The position numbers were made by a program, and so were the translations under genes. From Cognatilysobacter segetis (GTDB lineage: Bacteria > Pseudomonadota > Gammaproteobacteria > Xanthomonadales > Xanthomonadaceae): DNA of 64,000 nt. The stretch spans positions 1 to 64,000 of the forward strand of contig NZ_SMRQ01000001.1 in assembly GCF_004359965.1 (NCBI RefSeq), given 5' to 3'. Each line of letters starts with the position of its first letter. Within the stretch, counting starts at the first letter, position 1. The notes beneath the pieces were generated by a model. The model saw nothing but the letters and a program-made list of their open reading frames with translations. It ran no database searches and had not been told where the DNA came from. Below, piece by piece: positions 61,979 to 64,000 of this stretch.

Positions 61979-62419
61979 ATGCAGTGGCAGATGCAGACCA
62001 CCGTCTGGGCGATCCTCGCGCTCGCGCTGATCGCCGCCGAGGTGCTCGCGCCCGGCGCCTTCATGCTCTGGCTGGGCATCGCCGCGGCGATCACCTGCGG
62101 CATCGTGTTCCTCGTCCCTGATCTCGCGCCGGTCTGGCAGATCGTCGTGTTCTCGGTGCTGAGCATCGCCTCGGTGCTCGTCTACCGGCGCATGAGCCGC
62201 GGCCGTGACGTCGAGAGCGACCGGCCGTCGCTCAACCGCCGCGCCGAACAGCTGGTGGGCCACGTCGTACCGCTGGCGACGCCGATCGTCGCCGGCCGCG
62301 GGCGCGTGCAGATCGCCGACGCGCTATGGGACGTCGAGGGCCCGGACCTGCCCGCCGGCGAGCGCGTGCGCGTCATCGGCGTGCGCGGCATGACGCTGGA
62401 AGTGCGGCCGCAGGACTGA
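61979..62419 (+). CDS. nfeD: NfeD-like membrane protein
   Basis: A protein of 146 aa with N-terminal helices (VWAILALALIAAEVLAPGAF, then FMLWLGIAAAITCGIVFLV), an OB-fold C-terminal domain (LVGHVVPLATPIVAGRGRVQ; DLPAGERVRVIGVRG). It is the short NfeD1b type. The pairing with the SPFH gene is the usual SPFH-NfeD operon. Confidence 0.92.
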   Translation: MQWQMQTTVWAILALALIAAEVLAPGAFMLWLGIAAAITCGIVFLVPDLAPVWQIVVFSVLSIASVLVYRRMSRGRDVESDRPSLNRRAEQLVGHVVPLATPIVAGRGRVQIADALWDVEGPDLPAGERVRVIGVRGMTLEVRPQD

Positions 62420-62503
62420 GCTTCCGGCGGCGAGGCGGGCGTCGCCCACCTCGGGGCCGCCGCGCGGGATAATCGCGGCTTCCCCACGCCGCGACCGCCG
62501 CCC

Positions 62504-63598
62504 ATGACGAACAAGACCGTCCTCAACGAGACCCACCGCGCCCACGGCGCCAAGATGGTCGACTTCGGCGGATGGGACATGCCCATCCACTACGGCTCGC
62601 AGATCGACGAGCACCACCAGGTGCGCCGCGACGCCGGCATGTTCGACGTCTCCCACATGACGGTGGTCGACCTGCGCGGCCCGCGCGTGCGCGAGTTCCT
62701 GCGACGGCTGGTCGCCAACTCCGTGGACAAGCTCAAGAAGCCGGGCAAGGCGCTCTACACCTGCATGCTCAACGAGCGCGGCGGCGTGATCGACGACCTG
62801 ATCGTCTATTACATGGACGAGTCGTTCTTCCGTCTGGTGGTCAACGCCGCCACGCGCGAGAAGGACCTGGCGTGGATCCGCCAGCAGGCCGCCGCGTTCG
62901 ACGTCGAGGTCCGCGAGCGCGACGACTACGGGATGATCGCGGTGCAGGGTCCGAACGCCCGCGCCAAGGTGATCGGCCTGCTGCGCGAGTCCGACCGCGC
63001 GGCGATCGACAAGCTCGGCCGCTTCGCCGCCGGCACCGGCGTCACCGACGACGGACTCGAGCTGTTCGTCGCGCGCACCGGCTACACCGGTGAGGACGGT
63101 TTCGAGGTGCTGGTGCCGGCCGACCAGACCGTGCGCGTGTGGGATCGGCTGGTCGACGCGGGCGTCAAGCCGGCCGGCCTCGGCGCGCGCGATACGCTGC
63201 GCCTCGAAGCCGGCATGAATCTCTATGGCCAGGATATGGACGAGGACGTGTCGCCCTACGAGGCGGGCCTCGCGTGGACCGTCGCGATGGACGAGGGCCG
63301 CGACTTCATCGGTCGCGCCGCGCTCGAGCAGCAGCTCGCTGCCGGCACCGCGCGCCAGACGGTCGGCCTCGTCATGGACGAGAAGGGCGTGCTGCGCCAC
63401 GGCCAGAAGGTGCTGACGTCGGCGGGCGAGGGCGAGATCCTCTCCGGCACTTTCTCGCCGACCATCGGAAAGGCGATCGCGCTCGCGCGCGTGCCGGCAG
63501 GCGAGGTCGGCGACGTGCGCGTCGACATCCGCGGCCGCGAAGTGCCCGTGCGCGTGGTCAAGTACCCGTTCGTCCGCGAGGGCGCGAGCCTCGTCTGA
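62504..63598 (+). CDS. gcvT: Glycine cleavage system aminomethyltransferase GcvT
   Basis: T-protein, transferring the methylene group to THF (364 aa). It has [79 protein letters not shown] and a C-terminal [17 protein letters not shown]. It is followed by gcvH. No glycine riboswitch is seen upstream in the 84 bases after nfeD. Confidence 0.96.
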   Translation: MTNKTVLNETHRAHGAKMVDFGGWDMPIHYGSQIDEHHQVRRDAGMFDVSHMTVVDLRGPRVREFLRRLVANSVDKLKKPGKALYTCMLNERGGVIDDLIVYYMDESFFRLVVNAATREKDLAWIRQQAAAFDVEVRERDDYGMIAVQGPNARAKVIGLLRESDRAAIDKLGRFAAGTGVTDDGLELFVARTGYTGEDGFEVLVPADQTVRVWDRLVDAGVKPAGLGARDTLRLEAGMNLYGQDMDEDVSPYEAGLAWTVAMDEGRDFIGRAALEQQLAAGTARQTVGLVMDEKGVLRHGQKVLTSAGEGEILSGTFSPTIGKAIALARVPAGEVGDVRVDIRGREVPVRVVKYPFVREGASLV

Positions 63599-63604
63599 TC
63601 CACC

Positions 63605-63635
63605 GGCGCGGACGAGCGGCTGTCGCGTCCGCGCC
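63605..63635 (+). terminator. Hairpin between gcvT and gcvH
   Basis: GGCGCGGACG / CGTCCGCGCC, ten pairs, without T-run, lies seven bases after the gcvT stop. It may attenuate or stabilise. Confidence 0.5.
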
Positions 63636-63705
63636 CCTTGGCTAAACTAGCCGCGCATCGCGTCACCCACCGCATCATCGCGAACCCCACTGCACCGGAG
63701 CCCCC

Positions 63706-64000
63706 ATGAGCGAGATCCCTGGCGACCTGAAGTTCCTCAAGACCCACGAATGGGCCCGCGTCGAAGGCGACGGCAAGGTGACCGTCGGTATTTCCGACCA
63801 CGCGCAGGGGCTGCTGGGCGACCTCGTCTACGTCGAGCTGCCGCAGGTCGGTGACCGCGTCGAAGCCGGCAATGCCTGCGCGGTCGTCGAGTCGGTCAAG
63901 GCGGCATCCGACGTGTACGCGCCGGTGTCGGGCAAGGTCGTCGCGGTCAACAGCGCGCTGAGCGACAAGCCCGAAACCATCAACGAGGACGCGTTCGGCG
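63706..64000 (+). CDS. gcvH: Glycine cleavage system H protein GcvH (cut by window end)
   Basis: The lipoyl carrier of the glycine cleavage system; 98 codons are in the window and the rest lies beyond the right edge. It begins [20 protein letters not shown]. The lipoyl Lys is in [20 protein letters not shown] (K at about 65). The usual length is about 130, so some 30 residues are missing. It follows gcvT by 107 bases, with a hairpin between. Confidence 0.95.
   Translation, partial: MSEIPGDLKFLKTHEWARVEGDGKVTVGISDHAQGLLGDLVYVELPQVGDRVEAGNACAVVESVKAASDVYAPVSGKVVAVNSALSDKPETINEDAFG

Noticed and set aside
62420-62503. Glycine riboswitch before gcvT
   Set aside because: Only 84 GC-rich bases separate nfeD and gcvT, too short for the tandem aptamer, and no glycine-aptamer motif is visible.

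Overview
The window is high-GC DNA (roughly 70% G+C by eye) from a gammaproteobacterium of the Xanthomonadaceae, most like Lysobacter or Luteimonas. The evidence is the order of the flagellar genes, an rpoN2-vemR-fleQ operon as in Xanthomonas, an integron integrase of the xanthomonad type, and the gcvT-gcvH, metF-ahcY-metK and rimB-rimK neighbourhoods. No plasmid or phage backbone is visible.

1-2565: the intI end of a chromosomal integron. A tyrosine recombinase with all catalytic residues faces away from two gene cassettes on the minus strand. Each cassette carries one ORF of unknown function, and they are separated by attC sites very like the classical 59-base element. The array runs off the left edge. 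The integrase stops 24 bp from fleQ, where Xanthomonas has the fliE operon.

2590-28908: a flagellar and chemotaxis block, almost all on the minus strand. It holds fleQ, vemR, rpoN, a NarL-type regulator, a PilZ-like protein, fliT, fliS, fliD, flaG, fliC, a ycgR-like gene, flgL to flgB and cheV. Divergent from cheV are flgA, flgM, flgN and a histidine kinase, which meets a degenerate GGDEF-EAL-receiver protein head to head. Boxes for sigma-54 (upstream of rpoN, flgB, flgF, flgA and perhaps flgJ) and sigma-28 (upstream of fliC, fliD, flgJ and flgM) can be read directly. They give a regulatory order: FleQ/RpoN drive rod, ring and hook genes, then FliA drives filament, cap, late hook and flgM genes, with FlgM as checkpoint.

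28965-44364: housekeeping and envelope genes: an M28 peptidase, mscL, an FAH-family enzyme, a Rieske protein, an SLC13 permease, trmB, thiG, thiS, a GDSL autotransporter esterase, tRNA-Gly(CCC), rimB-rimK, a two-component pair, ilvE and two tandem paralogous secreted proteins.

44473-52869: the activated-methyl cycle: metF, ahcY under an S-adenosylhomocysteine riboswitch, metK and a SAM-dependent methyltransferase, with a periplasmic ClpP-like protein and an S9 peptidase between them.

52951-64000: dusB, a ribokinase-nucleoside transporter pair, a UPF0016 manganese exporter under a yybP-ykoY riboswitch, an aldo/keto reductase, an ECF sigma/anti-sigma/PDZ operon, an SPFH-NfeD pair, gcvT and the start of gcvH.
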